Source of the DNA: Lentisphaerota bacterium
Lineage (GTDB): Bacteria > Verrucomicrobiota > Lentisphaeria > Victivallales > Victivallaceae
Assembly: GCA_015061495.1 (NCBI GenBank)
Contig: SUWL01000009.1
Location: 1-58,537 of the forward strand
Length of the DNA: 58,537 bases
Direction: 5' to 3'
The notes under the pieces are model-generated. The model ran no database searches. It was not told the origin of the DNA and was given only the letters and a program-made list of their open reading frames with translations. Below are positions 29,982 to 38,170 of the stretch, in pieces; positions within the stretch are counted from its first letter, which is position 1; each line of letters starts with the position of its first letter. The position numbers and the translations under genes were made by a program.

Positions 29982-31196
29982 TTAAAGATTTTCTTCCATA
30001 CCGAAATCATCGTATATATCTTTGATTGAATACCCGGTCACGCTTCCCCGGTCAGCCAGAATGGTGGACATCAGCTTGTCTGGGATTTGGTCGCCCGGAT
30101 ATTTTTCCATAAGCATGAGGTGATCGATCACTGCCCGTCCGGATTCGTAATGCTGACAGCGCATAGTGGATAACGGCGGCGTGGAGTGCGGTGCATCCAG
30201 CCGGTCTCCGAAACTCATTACCGAAACATCCTCCGGAACACGCAGCCCCATATCGCGGAGGATATTGATCGCCCGGTAAGCCAGTACGACCTGACTGCAC
30301 CAGATGGCTGTCGGGCGATTCGGGACATTGAATACATTTTGTATTGTTTTGATAAAATTGTTGTTGAAGTTTCCACTGTGTTCGATCGGGCAGTAGACCG
30401 GTTGAACAGAGGTTTCCCGGTTCTTTTCAAAACAGCTTTTGATGTAATCGCTGCTGATGATCGGCGAAGTGATGCTCAAATTGTGGTCAATGGCATTCTG
30501 ACGGCTGGAATAACTCCACAAAACGGCGAAGCGGTGGTGGTTGAAACTGCGCAGATAATGGATGATACTGGCAATGGTCTGTTCCCAGTCCACTCTTACC
30601 GAGGGGATATCTGCTCCCACGGCTTGGCAGGCAAAGGTTATCTGCGGGATGCTCCGGTCTTTGAGCAGAGCTGCCAGCGGACGGTCATTGTCCATGCCCC
30701 GGGTGCCGATATGAATGATCCCCCGGTAATTGGTGCGCAGTTCCTTGAGGGTATCCGCGATCGTTTCATCGTCGGCATCCGGCGGCGGCAGAGTGATCGG
30801 GGCAACGGTGAAACCCAATTCATTGGCGCGGTCGATCAATCCGGAAAACATCATCATCCGGTATTGGAAATTGAGGTTGTTCAGCCGGATAAAAGATAGG
30901 AACGGTTCCGGAATGATCACGGCAAAAACTTTGGAACTGCGGTGTTTGACGCACTTCCACAACTTGCTGCCTGCCGGACGTTCGATCAGACCGGCATCGC
31001 TTAACAGCGAATATGCTTTGCGGACACTCTGATTGGAAACACGCAGCTCTTCGGCAAGCTGATAGATGCGGGGCAGTTCAAAGTTTTCCTGCTCCTGGGA
31101 AATTTTTTGCGCTAAAGCATCCCGGATGAGCGTTACAGTATCGTTACGTTTGCCGGAAAGCAGTTTTTTTCGCAGATCTGTGAATAATTCAGTCAT
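29982..31196 (-). CDS. GntR-type regulator with LacI-like sensor domain
   Basis: The 404-residue protein has an N-terminal winged helix of the GntR class (about 1-85: [32 protein letters not shown]). A periplasmic-binding-protein-like sensor of the LacI/GalR class follows ([10 protein letters not shown].., [46 protein letters not shown]). Such chimeras are sugar-responsive regulators. ATG 31196 is used; an in-frame TTG upstream lies within the promoter. It ends 20 bases before the pseudopilin start, so the regulator, the pseudopilin and the secreted glycosidase-like gene are probably one autoregulated operon. Confidence 0.88.
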   Translation of the reverse strand: MTELFTDLRKKLLSGKRNDTVTLIRDALAQKISQEQENFELPRIYQLAEELRVSNQSVRKAYSLLSDAGLIERPAGSKLWKCVKHRSSKVFAVIIPEPFLSFIRLNNLNFQYRMMMFSGLIDRANELGFTVAPITLPPPDADDETIADTLKELRTNYRGIIHIGTRGMDNDRPLAALLKDRSIPQITFACQAVGADIPSVRVDWEQTIASIIHYLRSFNHHRFAVLWSYSSRQNAIDHNLSITSPIISSDYIKSCFEKNRETSVQPVYCPIEHSGNFNNNFIKTIQNVFNVPNRPTAIWCSQVVLAYRAINILRDMGLRVPEDVSVMSFGDRLDAPHSTPPLSTMRCQHYESGRAVIDHLMLMEKYPGDQIPDKLMSTILADRGSVTGYSIKDIYDDFGMEENL

Positions 31197-31232
31197 TGAT
31201 GTCAGCACCCAATATATTTGATTACGGCGATT

Positions 31233-31261
31233 ATTATACAATAACTTTTTTGAAAAAACAA
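31233..31261 (-). promoter_or_regulatory. Promoter of the GntR-pseudopilin operon
   Basis: Minus-strand TTGTTT (31256-31261), 17-base spacer, TATAAT (31233-31238). The spacer includes the short palindrome TTTTTTCAAAAAA. Confidence 0.5.
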
Positions 31262-31418
31262 ATAAAGTACGTAAAAATGGTGCAGTTATGACTGATAATA
31301 AAATTATCGGAAATAATTATTTCTGCCCGGCGGGACTCACTCTTACGACAAAGATGGAATTGTCGCTATGGCAGGGTTGGAAAAATACAGCAGTTGTTAC
31401 TGAAAAACGGTTGATCGG

Positions 31419-33269
31419 TCATCTTCTGCCGAAGCGCCGTTCAACTTCTCTTAATGATAGTTCCACCATGGTCGGTCTGCCATGGGGGCAGAGAGTGCCC
31501 TGACGGCAGTTTTTCAGGTCGTCAATGAGTTTGAGCATGGCATCGGCAGTCAATTCGTCATGGGCCTTGACCGCGGCTTTGCAGGCGGCGCGGGCGGCGA
31601 ATTCCGGCGGGACAACCGTGGATGGCGAATTGTTTTCCAGCAGTTCATTGAGCATGTTGGTGATCCATTCGGCGACCGGTTGGTGCTCACACGGTGTCAG
31701 GGGGATGGAGTTGATTATCACGGTGGTACCTCCGGCGCTTTCCACTTCAAAGCCCAGTTTTTCAAAAAGCTCTCTGTTGCCGGTAAGCAGTTTGATCATG
31801 GCACGGGAGAGATCCATGGTTTCGGGAATGAGCAGCTGTTGTCTGGGTACGGAATCGGCGGTGAATTTGTCGAGGATCTTCTCAAACATGATCCGTTCAT
31901 GGGCGGCATGCTGGTCGATCATCACCAGACCGTTGGCGCTTTCCGCAAGGATATAAGTGCGGTCGATCACTCCGATGATCCGGTGGGGCCACACTCCGCT
32001 GAATGCTGCCGGAGCGACAGCTTTGACCAGCGGTGAAATTGATTGTTTCTCCGGGGGGGGCGGTGTGGATACCGGATCGGGCACAGCCGGTGGTTTTTGC
32101 GGCAGCGGGGGCAGGGGAGCGGCAGCTTTGGCAGTGGAAAGGTGCGGAGTTGCCGGCAGTTCAGGCTGTTCAAATTTATCTATGTGATAACTTACTTCTG
32201 CCGCATCCAGCACCATGGACAATGGCAATTTGCCGGAAAGGGTCAGCATACGGTCATCTGCCGCCGGATTTTCTCTGGAACGCATCTGCCGCAGTGCGGA
32301 GGAAACTGCCGCTGAAACCGCCCGGCTTACGGCATATTCCGTTTTGAAACGGACCTCGCGTTTGGCGGGGTGGACGTTGATATCCAGATCTTCGGGCGGC
32401 ATTTCCAGAAACAGTACCACCGGATTGTACCTGCCCGGTTCGGCAAGCGTGGCGTACCCCTCTTTGATTCCCCGGAAAACCGCTTGAGCTTCGACCGGGC
32501 GGGAGTTGATGAATACCCGCTGATCCCGGCGGGACGGACGGGTGAATCCGGGGGCAGCGACACAGCCGGAAATGTGCAAGGATCCCTCGGTATGTTCCAG
32601 AAACAGCATATTGTCAACAAAAGATTTGCCGAAAATTTCCCTCAAGCGGTATTCGATATTTCCGGACGCCGGGGTATTCAGGGCAGTTCTGCCGTCCAGC
32701 AGCAAATGGAAACTGATTTCCGGATGGGCGATCGCCATCATGGAAAAGACCTCTTCGATATGGTGTTCTTCGGTGGCGGGGGATTTCAGAAACTTTTTCC
32801 TTGCGGGCAGATTGCAGAAAAGATCGCGCACTTCGATCCTGGTTCCCGGAGCGCATCCGGTCGGGCGGGAGGTGATATTGCCCTGTTCATCCGAAGTGAC
32901 TGCGATCCCCTCCGGAGAATCCGGCTGGCGGGTGATCATGGAAAAACGGCTTACCGACGCGATCGACGGCAGAGCTTCCCCGCGGAATCCGAGGGTCATG
33001 ATATGGTCGAGATCCGCTTCATTGAGCAGTTTGCTGGTGCCGTGCTGTTTCAACGCCAGCAGGGCATCTTCGGCATCCATGCCGCAACCGTTGTCCACGA
33101 CGGCGATCAGACGGCTTCCGGCGCGTTCCACTTCGACGGAAATTTTCGTTGCCCCGGCATCGATGGCATTTTCCACCAGTTCTTTAACGACAGAAGCGGG
33201 GCGTTCGATCACCTCTCCGGCAGCGATGCGGCTGCTTAACAGCGGACTCATTACTTTGATGCGGCTCAT
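31419..33269 (-). CDS. mutL: DNA mismatch repair protein MutL
   Basis: The 616-residue protein has the GHKL ATPase motifs KELVENAIDAGA, DNGCGM and GFRGEAL, the transducer motif DLFCNLPARKKFL, and a Pro-rich linker (about 370-420). In the C-terminal dimerisation domain, DQHAAHERIMFE and CPHGRP form the metal-dependent nicking endonuclease site. MutL here is therefore the endonuclease type and does not need MutH. ATG 33269 follows GGAGG, overlaps the upstream ABC gene stop (ATGA), and begins with the conserved MSRIKVMSPLL..RIAAGEV. Earlier in-frame codons would intrude into the ABC gene. Confidence 0.95.
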   Translation of the reverse strand: MSRIKVMSPLLSSRIAAGEVIERPASVVKELVENAIDAGATKISVEVERAGSRLIAVVDNGCGMDAEDALLALKQHGTSKLLNEADLDHIMTLGFRGEALPSIASVSRFSMITRQPDSPEGIAVTSDEQGNITSRPTGCAPGTRIEVRDLFCNLPARKKFLKSPATEEHHIEEVFSMMAIAHPEISFHLLLDGRTALNTPASGNIEYRLREIFGKSFVDNMLFLEHTEGSLHISGCVAAPGFTRPSRRDQRVFINSRPVEAQAVFRGIKEGYATLAEPGRYNPVVLFLEMPPEDLDINVHPAKREVRFKTEYAVSRAVSAAVSSALRQMRSRENPAADDRMLTLSGKLPLSMVLDAAEVSYHIDKFEQPELPATPHLSTAKAAAPLPPLPQKPPAVPDPVSTPPPPEKQSISPLVKAVAPAAFSGVWPHRIIGVIDRTYILAESANGLVMIDQHAAHERIMFEKILDKFTADSVPRQQLLIPETMDLSRAMIKLLTGNRELFEKLGFEVESAGGTTVIINSIPLTPCEHQPVAEWITNMLNELLENNSPSTVVPPEFAARAACKAAVKAHDELTADAMLKLIDDLKNCRQGTLCPHGRPTMVELSLREVERRFGRR

Positions 33270-34261
33270 TGATGATCCTCCGGGTGGAAACAGTAATAGA
33301 AGTGGCCGCTTGACACCTCTTTTGCCGGCGGAACTGCATTGCGGCACTCATCCTGTGCATATTTACAGCGGTCGCAGAATCTGCATCCGGCGGGATATTT
33401 ATCCGGTGAAGGCACAAAGCCGGGGATAGTCTGCAGTCTGCCGCATGCTTTGCCCAGCTGCGGAACGGCTGCCAGCAGTGCTTGGGTATACGGATGTGCC
33501 GGAGAATGGATGATCTCGCTGACGGTTCCGGTTTCCACGATTTTTCCGGCATACATGACGGCGATACGGTCCGCCAGTGCGCTTACGGCACCGAGGTTGT
33601 GGGAAATCAGCAACACAGCCATATTGCGTTTTTTGCGCAGGTCGTTGAGCAGTTCGAGAATCTGTGCCTGCACGGTCACATCGAGAGCGGTGGTCGGTTC
33701 ATCCGCGATGAGCAGTTCCGGATTACCGGCAAGAGCCATGGCGATCATGACCCGCTGCTGCATACCGCCGGACAATTCATGGGGGTAGGTATTCAAGCGG
33801 TTTTCCGCATCGGGGATGCCGACTTGAGAGAGCAGCCGGATGATTTCGCTGTCCCGGTCTTTGATTTCGGGGCGGTGCAAAGAGAGCACTTCGGCGATTT
33901 GAGTGCGGACGGTCATCACCGGATTGAGGGAAACCGACGGCTCCTGAAAGATGCATGCGATCTTGCCGCCGCGGAATTTACGCAGCTCTTTGTTGGCAAG
34001 TTTATACAGATCGACTTCGCCGTTTTTGTCGTAAAAAAGCACCTGTTCAGCTGAAACTGACGCTTGCGGCGGCAGCAGTTTGATCAATGCGAGGCTTGCC
34101 GAACTTTTTCCGCATCCGGATTCTCCTGCCAGAGCCAGCACTTCGCCGCGCCGGATGGTAAAGGATATATCCGAAACGACTTGTGCCTTTCCGTAAGCGA
34201 CACGGAGATTATTCACCTGCAGCAAAGTATCGCTCCTGCCTGTCATATTGTTTGAGACCAT
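33266..34261 (-). CDS. Oligopeptide/dipeptide ABC transporter ATPase (OppD/DppD-like)
   Basis: The 331-residue ATPase has Walker A GESGCGKSS, signature LSGGMQQRV, Walker B LLIADEPTTALD and the switch ISHN. It ends with the C-terminal oligopeptide-transporter domain, whose GCRFCDRC cysteines bind an iron-sulphur cluster in some members. It would energise import of peptides or nickel. No permease or binding protein gene is adjacent; it is coupled only to mutL, so its partners must lie elsewhere. The start at 34261 has only a distant AAGGAGA; ATG 34246 is an alternative. Confidence 0.85.
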   Translation of the reverse strand: MVSNNMTGRSDTLLQVNNLRVAYGKAQVVSDISFTIRRGEVLALAGESGCGKSSASLALIKLLPPQASVSAEQVLFYDKNGEVDLYKLANKELRKFRGGKIACIFQEPSVSLNPVMTVRTQIAEVLSLHRPEIKDRDSEIIRLLSQVGIPDAENRLNTYPHELSGGMQQRVMIAMALAGNPELLIADEPTTALDVTVQAQILELLNDLRKKRNMAVLLISHNLGAVSALADRIAVMYAGKIVETGTVSEIIHSPAHPYTQALLAAVPQLGKACGRLQTIPGFVPSPDKYPAGCRFCDRCKYAQDECRNAVPPAKEVSSGHFYYCFHPEDHQ

Positions 34262-34741
34262 GATTTTTTCAACACTCTCCTTTTGCTGTATAACAACTGA
34301 TCAGGGGAACAATATAGCACTCATTTAAAGAATATTCCACAAAAAAAACAACTTTTGACTGGAAAAAAACGCAGTTCGGGCTATATTATAATGCAGTGAA
34401 GATATTTTTTTATCTGAAATTGTTGGCAATGTCCCGAATTTTGTGAAACTTGCATTCAAGAGTCGGTGATCGCATTTGTTGCAACTGCAGAGAATGTATC
34501 ACCGGCATTGTGATTTGTCGACCGCGCAATAACGGTCAGATGCACACGGCGGATGCAGTGCGAGGTAAGGGCGCCGGCAAATCAAGGCGGATGAGCAGGA
34601 GTGTGTAAAATGTACTCGACTGCAAAAAAACGTTCGCTGATTTGCCAAGAGATTACCCGCGATGCGCCGCTGCCGGGATGATCGGGTCACAACAAATGAG
34701 ACAATAACAAATTGTTAAAAGAACAGATGGATTTGATTGGC
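34262..34741. other. 480-base intergenic region with nested inverted repeats
   Basis: No credible gene is seen. An inverted repeat GGCAAATCA (34576-34584) / TGATTTGCC (34638-34646) encloses a smaller GAGT (34599-34602) / ACTC (34614-34617) hairpin, giving a 71-base structured element. A short palindrome TAACAA-A-TTGTTA (34705-34717) lies just ahead of fabF. The first 150 bases are AT-rich, with a TATATTATAAT string at about 34382-34392 that could be a -10. Confidence 0.45.
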
Positions 34742-35977
34742 ATGGAAAAGGTCTTTATAACCGGTCGCGGATTGGTGACTCCGCTGGGAAATGGTTTGGC
34801 AGCCAATGAAGCTGCCTTGAGAACCGGGAAAAGCGGAATCGTTTTCTCTCCGGAGTTCAAGGAACATCAACTGGACAGTGTCATAGCCGGTATACCCGAT
34901 CAGAATCCGGAGGTCGATTTTCTCGACCGCAAGACCCGCCGTTTCTGTCCTCCGTCAGCCGTGATGTCGGTCGCGGCGGCGGCAGAAGCGTTTGCCCAAG
35001 CCGGTATTCCGCTCGATGAAGTGCGCAATTATGATATGGCACTGGTCGGCGGACAGGCGAGCAGCAACGCCGCCGAGATCCACAGTATTGCGCAGGCTTA
35101 TATTGACCGCGGTTACAGTTTGCGTGCAGTTTCCCCGTTTGCCGTTCCCCGGATCATGCCTTCCGGGGCGATAAGTGTTCTTTCGCTGCTGTTTGGGATC
35201 ACCGGAGAGAGTTTTGATGTATCTGCCGCGTGTGCTACCAGTGCGCTTTCGGTGATTCAGGCGGCGCGGCTTATCCGTTCCGGCGAATACGATATGGTAT
35301 TGGTCGGCGGAGCTGAACAGATCGACTGGACCGCGGCGCTTGGATTTTGCGGCTGCCGTGCGCTCGCTACAAAATATAATGATGAACCGGAACGTGCCAG
35401 CCGTCCGTTTTCTGCCAGCCGGGATGGATTTGTGCTTGCCGGCGGTGCGGCGTATATGCTGCTTGAATCTGAACGCAGTGTCCGTAAACGCGGTGTGAAA
35501 CCCGTTTGCGAAATATCCGGATTCGCCGGAAACAGCAGTGCAACCGATATGGTCGTCCCCAATCCGGAATCCAGTGCCGGAGTAATGGCAAAAGCGATCG
35601 CCAGTGCCGGATTGACGATCAGCGATATCGACTATGTAAATACCCACGGCACCGCCACTGCGGTCGGTGACAAAGTTGAGATCGAAGCGATCCGCACTCT
35701 GGTCGGTTCCGGTAAATGTCCGGCGATCAACAGCACAAAATCTCAAACCGGACACATGGTCGGTGCCACCGGTGCCGCCGAAGTTATTTTCAGTTCTCTG
35801 ATGGTGGAAAAAGGCTTTATCTCTCCGTCGATCAACTGCGAAGACCTCGACCCGGAATTTGCCGATGTGGATATCGTCCGGGAATACCGCGAATGTCCGG
35901 TCAAACATGCCATTTCCAACAGTTTCGCTTTCGGCGGTTCCAACGCATGCGTGGTTATCAGCCGGTGCGAAATGTGA
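34742..35977 (+). CDS. fabF: Beta-ketoacyl-ACP synthase II (FabF-like)
   Basis: The 411-residue condensing enzyme has the Cys-His-His catalytic set: Cys in SAACATSALS, His in NTHGTATAVGD and His in QTGHMVGATGA. It also has the terminal NSFAFGGSNAC block. It elongates acyl-ACP in fatty-acid synthesis. The start is uncertain: ATG 34742 begins the conserved MEKVFITGRGLVTPLG, ATG 34727 would add five residues, and neither has a clear ribosome site. There is no acpP or fabG next to it, so it could also be a secondary KAS used in a specialised pathway. It is flanked by the nested-repeat region and tRNA-Glu. Confidence 0.88.
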   Translation: MEKVFITGRGLVTPLGNGLAANEAALRTGKSGIVFSPEFKEHQLDSVIAGIPDQNPEVDFLDRKTRRFCPPSAVMSVAAAAEAFAQAGIPLDEVRNYDMALVGGQASSNAAEIHSIAQAYIDRGYSLRAVSPFAVPRIMPSGAISVLSLLFGITGESFDVSAACATSALSVIQAARLIRSGEYDMVLVGGAEQIDWTAALGFCGCRALATKYNDEPERASRPFSASRDGFVLAGGAAYMLLESERSVRKRGVKPVCEISGFAGNSSATDMVVPNPESSAGVMAKAIASAGLTISDIDYVNTHGTATAVGDKVEIEAIRTLVGSGKCPAINSTKSQTGHMVGATGAAEVIFSSLMVEKGFISPSINCEDLDPEFADVDIVREYRECPVKHAISNSFAFGGSNACVVISRCEM

Positions 35978-36025
35978 TTCCGGACGGAAAATGCGAAAAA
36001 TTTGCGTTTTTTGTTGATTCGCCGC

Positions 36026-36053
36026 TTGAAATTTTGTGAAATGGTGATATATT
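36026..36053 (+). promoter_or_regulatory. tRNA-Glu promoter
   Basis: TTGAAA (36026-36031), 16-base spacer, TATATT (36048-36053), with the tRNA beginning 24 bases later. Confidence 0.55.
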
Positions 36054-36076
36054 TATAACATTGACAAACGTTACGC

Positions 36077-36152
36077 GTCTCCATCGTCTAGAGGCCTAGG
36101 ACACCGGGTTTTCATCCCGGCAACACGGGTTCGACTCCCGTTGGAGATGCCA
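36077..36152 (+). tRNA. tRNA-Glu (UUC anticodon)
   Basis: The 76-nt gene folds as a cloverleaf: acceptor GTCTCCA with TGGAGAT, anticodon stem CCGGG/CCCGG with loop TTTTCAT giving anticodon TTC, T-arm CACGG-GTTCGAC-TCCCG, and an encoded CCA. Its last 22 bases are repeated at 36348-36369. Confidence 0.95.
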
Positions 36153-36256
36153 TTTTTATTTTAAACGAAAATCGTTACGCAATCCCCCGCAAAAAGCAAG
36201 CGGCTGCCTTGGAAAACAAAGTTTTCCCTGCAGTCGCTTTTTCTTTTTGCTTTGGT
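36131..36256. repeat. Duplication copy 1: tRNA-Glu 3' end plus terminator
   Basis: This 126-base stretch begins in the T-arm of tRNA-Glu and runs through its terminator. It is nearly identical to 36348-36474. It includes the tail GCCATTTTTATTTTAAACG (36149-36167). Confidence 0.85.
36191..36250 (+). terminator. tRNA-Glu terminator, first copy
   Basis: A long hairpin: AGCGGCTGC (36199-36207) pairs with GCAGTCGCT (36230-36238, one G-U), and inside it GGAAAAC pairs with GTTTTCC. A T-rich tract follows. Confidence 0.75.
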
Positions 36257-36347
36257 CACATTTTTTGCGTTTGCAAAAAATGGGATTGCTCACTTCGCGA
36301 TGGGGTTGCGCTCGCCTTGCTCGCGCTCTTCGTCGCAGCGCTCCTCG

Positions 36348-36474
36348 TCGACTCCCGTTGGAGATGCCATTTTTATTTTAAACGTATAATCGTTACGCAA
36401 TCCCCCGCAAAAAGCAAGCGGCTGCCTTGGAAAACAAAGTTTTCCCCGCAGCCGCTTTTTCTTTTTGCTTTGGT
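36348..36474. repeat. Duplication copy 2: tRNA-Glu 3' fragment plus terminator
   Basis: Direct repeat of 36131-36256 with one extra base and a few changes. It carries only the last 22 bases of the tRNA, so it is not a functional tRNA. The 91 bases between the copies contain no gene. The arrangement resembles an attachment-site duplication, but could also be a simple tandem duplication. Bases 36475-36557 hold nothing recognisable. Confidence 0.85.
36409..36468 (+). terminator. Terminator, second copy
   Basis: Same hairpin as at 36191-36250, but the outer stem is now perfect (AGCGGCTGC / GCAGCCGCT), again followed by a T-rich tract. Confidence 0.7.
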
Positions 36475-36557
36475 AATTTTTGCGAATTTTTTGCAAAGTA
36501 TTATGTGATAAGGTCGCGTTTTGCAAGGCGCGAGCGAGGGGGATGATCAAATGATTG

Positions 36558-37460
36558 TCACCAGGTTTCACCGAGGTCATTCAAGGCTTTCTTGGCATTC
36601 GGAATCCCATGCCGGGCGGCTTTTTGGTACCATTTGACCGCTTCCGCCATATTTTTGCTTACCCCCCAACCGTTTTTGTAACACAGAGCAAGATTGAATT
36701 GTGCTGGGGCATATTCCTTTTCAGCGGCTTTTTGGTACCATTTGACCGCTTCCGCCATATTTTTGCTTACCCCCCAACCGTTTTTGTAACACAGAGCGAG
36801 CTTGAATTGTGCTGGGGCAATTTCCTTTTCAGCGACTTTTTTATACCATTTAACCGCTTCGTATTGATCTTTGCTTACCCCCTCGCCGTTAAAGTAACAC
36901 AGAGCGAGGTTGAATTGTGCTGGGGCATCTCCATTTTCAGCAGCTTTGCGCCACCATTTGACCGCTTCGTATTGATCTTTACTTACCCCCTCGCCGTTTT
37001 TGTAACACAGAGCGAGGTTGAATTGTGCTGGGGCAAATTCCTTTTCAGCGGCTTTTTTATACCATTTAACCGCTTCGTATTGATCTTTACTCACTCCCTC
37101 GCCGCGTTCGTAACACAGAGCGAGGTTGAATTGTGCTTTGGCATGTCCCTTTTTAGCGGCTTTTTTATACCATTTAACCGCTTCGTATTGATCTTTGCTT
37201 ACCCACCAACCGTTAAAGTAACACAGAGCAAGATTGAATTGTGCTGGGGCATATTCCTTTTCAGCGGCTTTTTGGTACCATTTGACCGCTTCCGCCATAT
37301 TTTTGCTTACCCCCCAACCGTTTTTGTAACACAGAGCGAGGTTGAATTGTGCTTCGGCATCGCCTTTTTCAGCAGCCGCCCGGTAATCGGCGGCAGTGGC
37401 GGCAAACGCCGCAGAGATGGATAATGACCAGAGAACGATCGCGAACAAAAATTTTTTCAT
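36558..37460 (-). CDS. Secreted Sel1-repeat (TPR-like) protein
   Basis: The 300-residue protein starts MKKFLFAIVLWSLSISAAFA, a signal peptide. It then has seven 36-residue Sel1-like repeats (A.AQFNLALCY.NG.GVSK...AVKWY.KAAEK) and a partial eighth. Sel1 repeats form a superhelical protein-binding scaffold, here in the periplasm. Repeats 1, 6 and 7 carry the NGWGVSKNMAEAVKWYQK variant and are almost identical in DNA. Repeats 2-5 carry SKDQYEAVKWYKK. This points to recent duplication or gene conversion. Start and ribosome site are clear (GGAGG, nine bases before ATG 37460). Binding partners are unknown. Confidence 0.9.
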   Translation of the reverse strand: MKKFLFAIVLWSLSISAAFAATAADYRAAAEKGDAEAQFNLALCYKNGWGVSKNMAEAVKWYQKAAEKEYAPAQFNLALCYFNGWWVSKDQYEAVKWYKKAAKKGHAKAQFNLALCYERGEGVSKDQYEAVKWYKKAAEKEFAPAQFNLALCYKNGEGVSKDQYEAVKWWRKAAENGDAPAQFNLALCYFNGEGVSKDQYEAVKWYKKVAEKEIAPAQFKLALCYKNGWGVSKNMAEAVKWYQKAAEKEYAPAQFNLALCYKNGWGVSKNMAEAVKWYQKAARHGIPNAKKALNDLGETW

Positions 37461-37498
37461 TTGAAAACCTCCGAGATTTTATACAGCTGATTTCTGAT

Positions 37499-37527
37499 AA
37501 TATACCATACTTAAAGAGTAATTGCAA
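37499..37527 (-). promoter_or_regulatory. Promoter of the Sel1-repeat gene
   Basis: Minus-strand TTGCAA (37522-37527), 17 bases, TATATT (37499-37504). Confidence 0.55.
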
Positions 37528-37691
37528 ATTCCCGAAGTACCATATCGTTTTTTTTTGGCAGCACATCCCGTTGGCAATGCCAGCAGCATTTTTCAGATCC
37601 AACTTGAAATTTGTTGGAAATGGTGGGCTTGAGGCAACCACCGGCAATTTATTTTCTTTCTCCGTAAAGAGAATGAATAAATTCAAGGTAT

Positions 37692-38170
37692 TTAAGCGCG
37701 GTCATGCGATGCCCCGCCGGTGGCAAAAGTTATCCGGTAGAACCCCTCTTTTTCCGCAGTGAAGCCGGGGAAGGTGACTTTTCCCAGATAAGAAGCCGCC
37801 GGCGTGATCTGCGGAGTGTTGATTTTATCCGGGGCGGAAAAGAGAAAACGACCCTTTAAATCACGCGGATAAACTTTGAAAACCTGTTCCGGTATCACCG
37901 TCCCCGGTTTGACGGTCAATGCTCCGGCGTTGCGTAATGCTCCCCCGGCAGTGGAACCGGCATCTATGCATCTTTTACTCCGTAATTACCCGCAGCGGCA
38001 AGCGCATAATGTGCAGAGGTCTTAATATCACAGATTACAATATTCCAGGCAAGGGCGGCAGGTACATTTGCCGCCGCACAGCTTCCGGTAAAGGGCATTT
38101 GAATATTCACCCATTGTATATTTGAATATCTGTTTATTACTGTTTCAAAGAATGACTGATGCCCACCCAT
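37692..38170 (-). pseudogene. Decayed 3' part of a secreted-protein gene
   Basis: Two minus-strand frames read like successive pieces of one protein. The upstream piece (to 37964) contains NIQMPFTGSCAAANVPAALAW and LAAAGNYGVKDA. The downstream piece (from about 37980 to 37692) contains GSTAGGALRNAGALTVKPG, a VPEQVFKVYPRDLKG-like stretch and the end KEGFYRITFATGG. They join at about 37965-37980 through a frameshift. No start codon with a ribosome site is present, so this is a 3' remnant. It follows the insert-bearing pseudopilin gene in the same direction, just as a secreted glycosidase-like gene follows the pseudopilin at 29 kb. The family is not recognised. Confidence 0.4.

Noticed and set aside
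31288..31503. 71-codon plus-strand frame between the GntR gene and mutL
   Set aside because: It overlaps the mutL 3' end antisense, and no ribosome site or family is seen.
34499..34690. 63-codon minus-strand frame in the gap before fabF
   Set aside because: Cys- and Arg-rich, with no ribosome site; the region is better explained as a structured noncoding element.
36558..37424. Long plus-strand frame opposite the Sel1-repeat gene with its own repeats
   Set aside because: Its repeats are only the mirror of the Sel1 DNA repeats; the signal peptide, ribosome site and promoter are on the minus strand.
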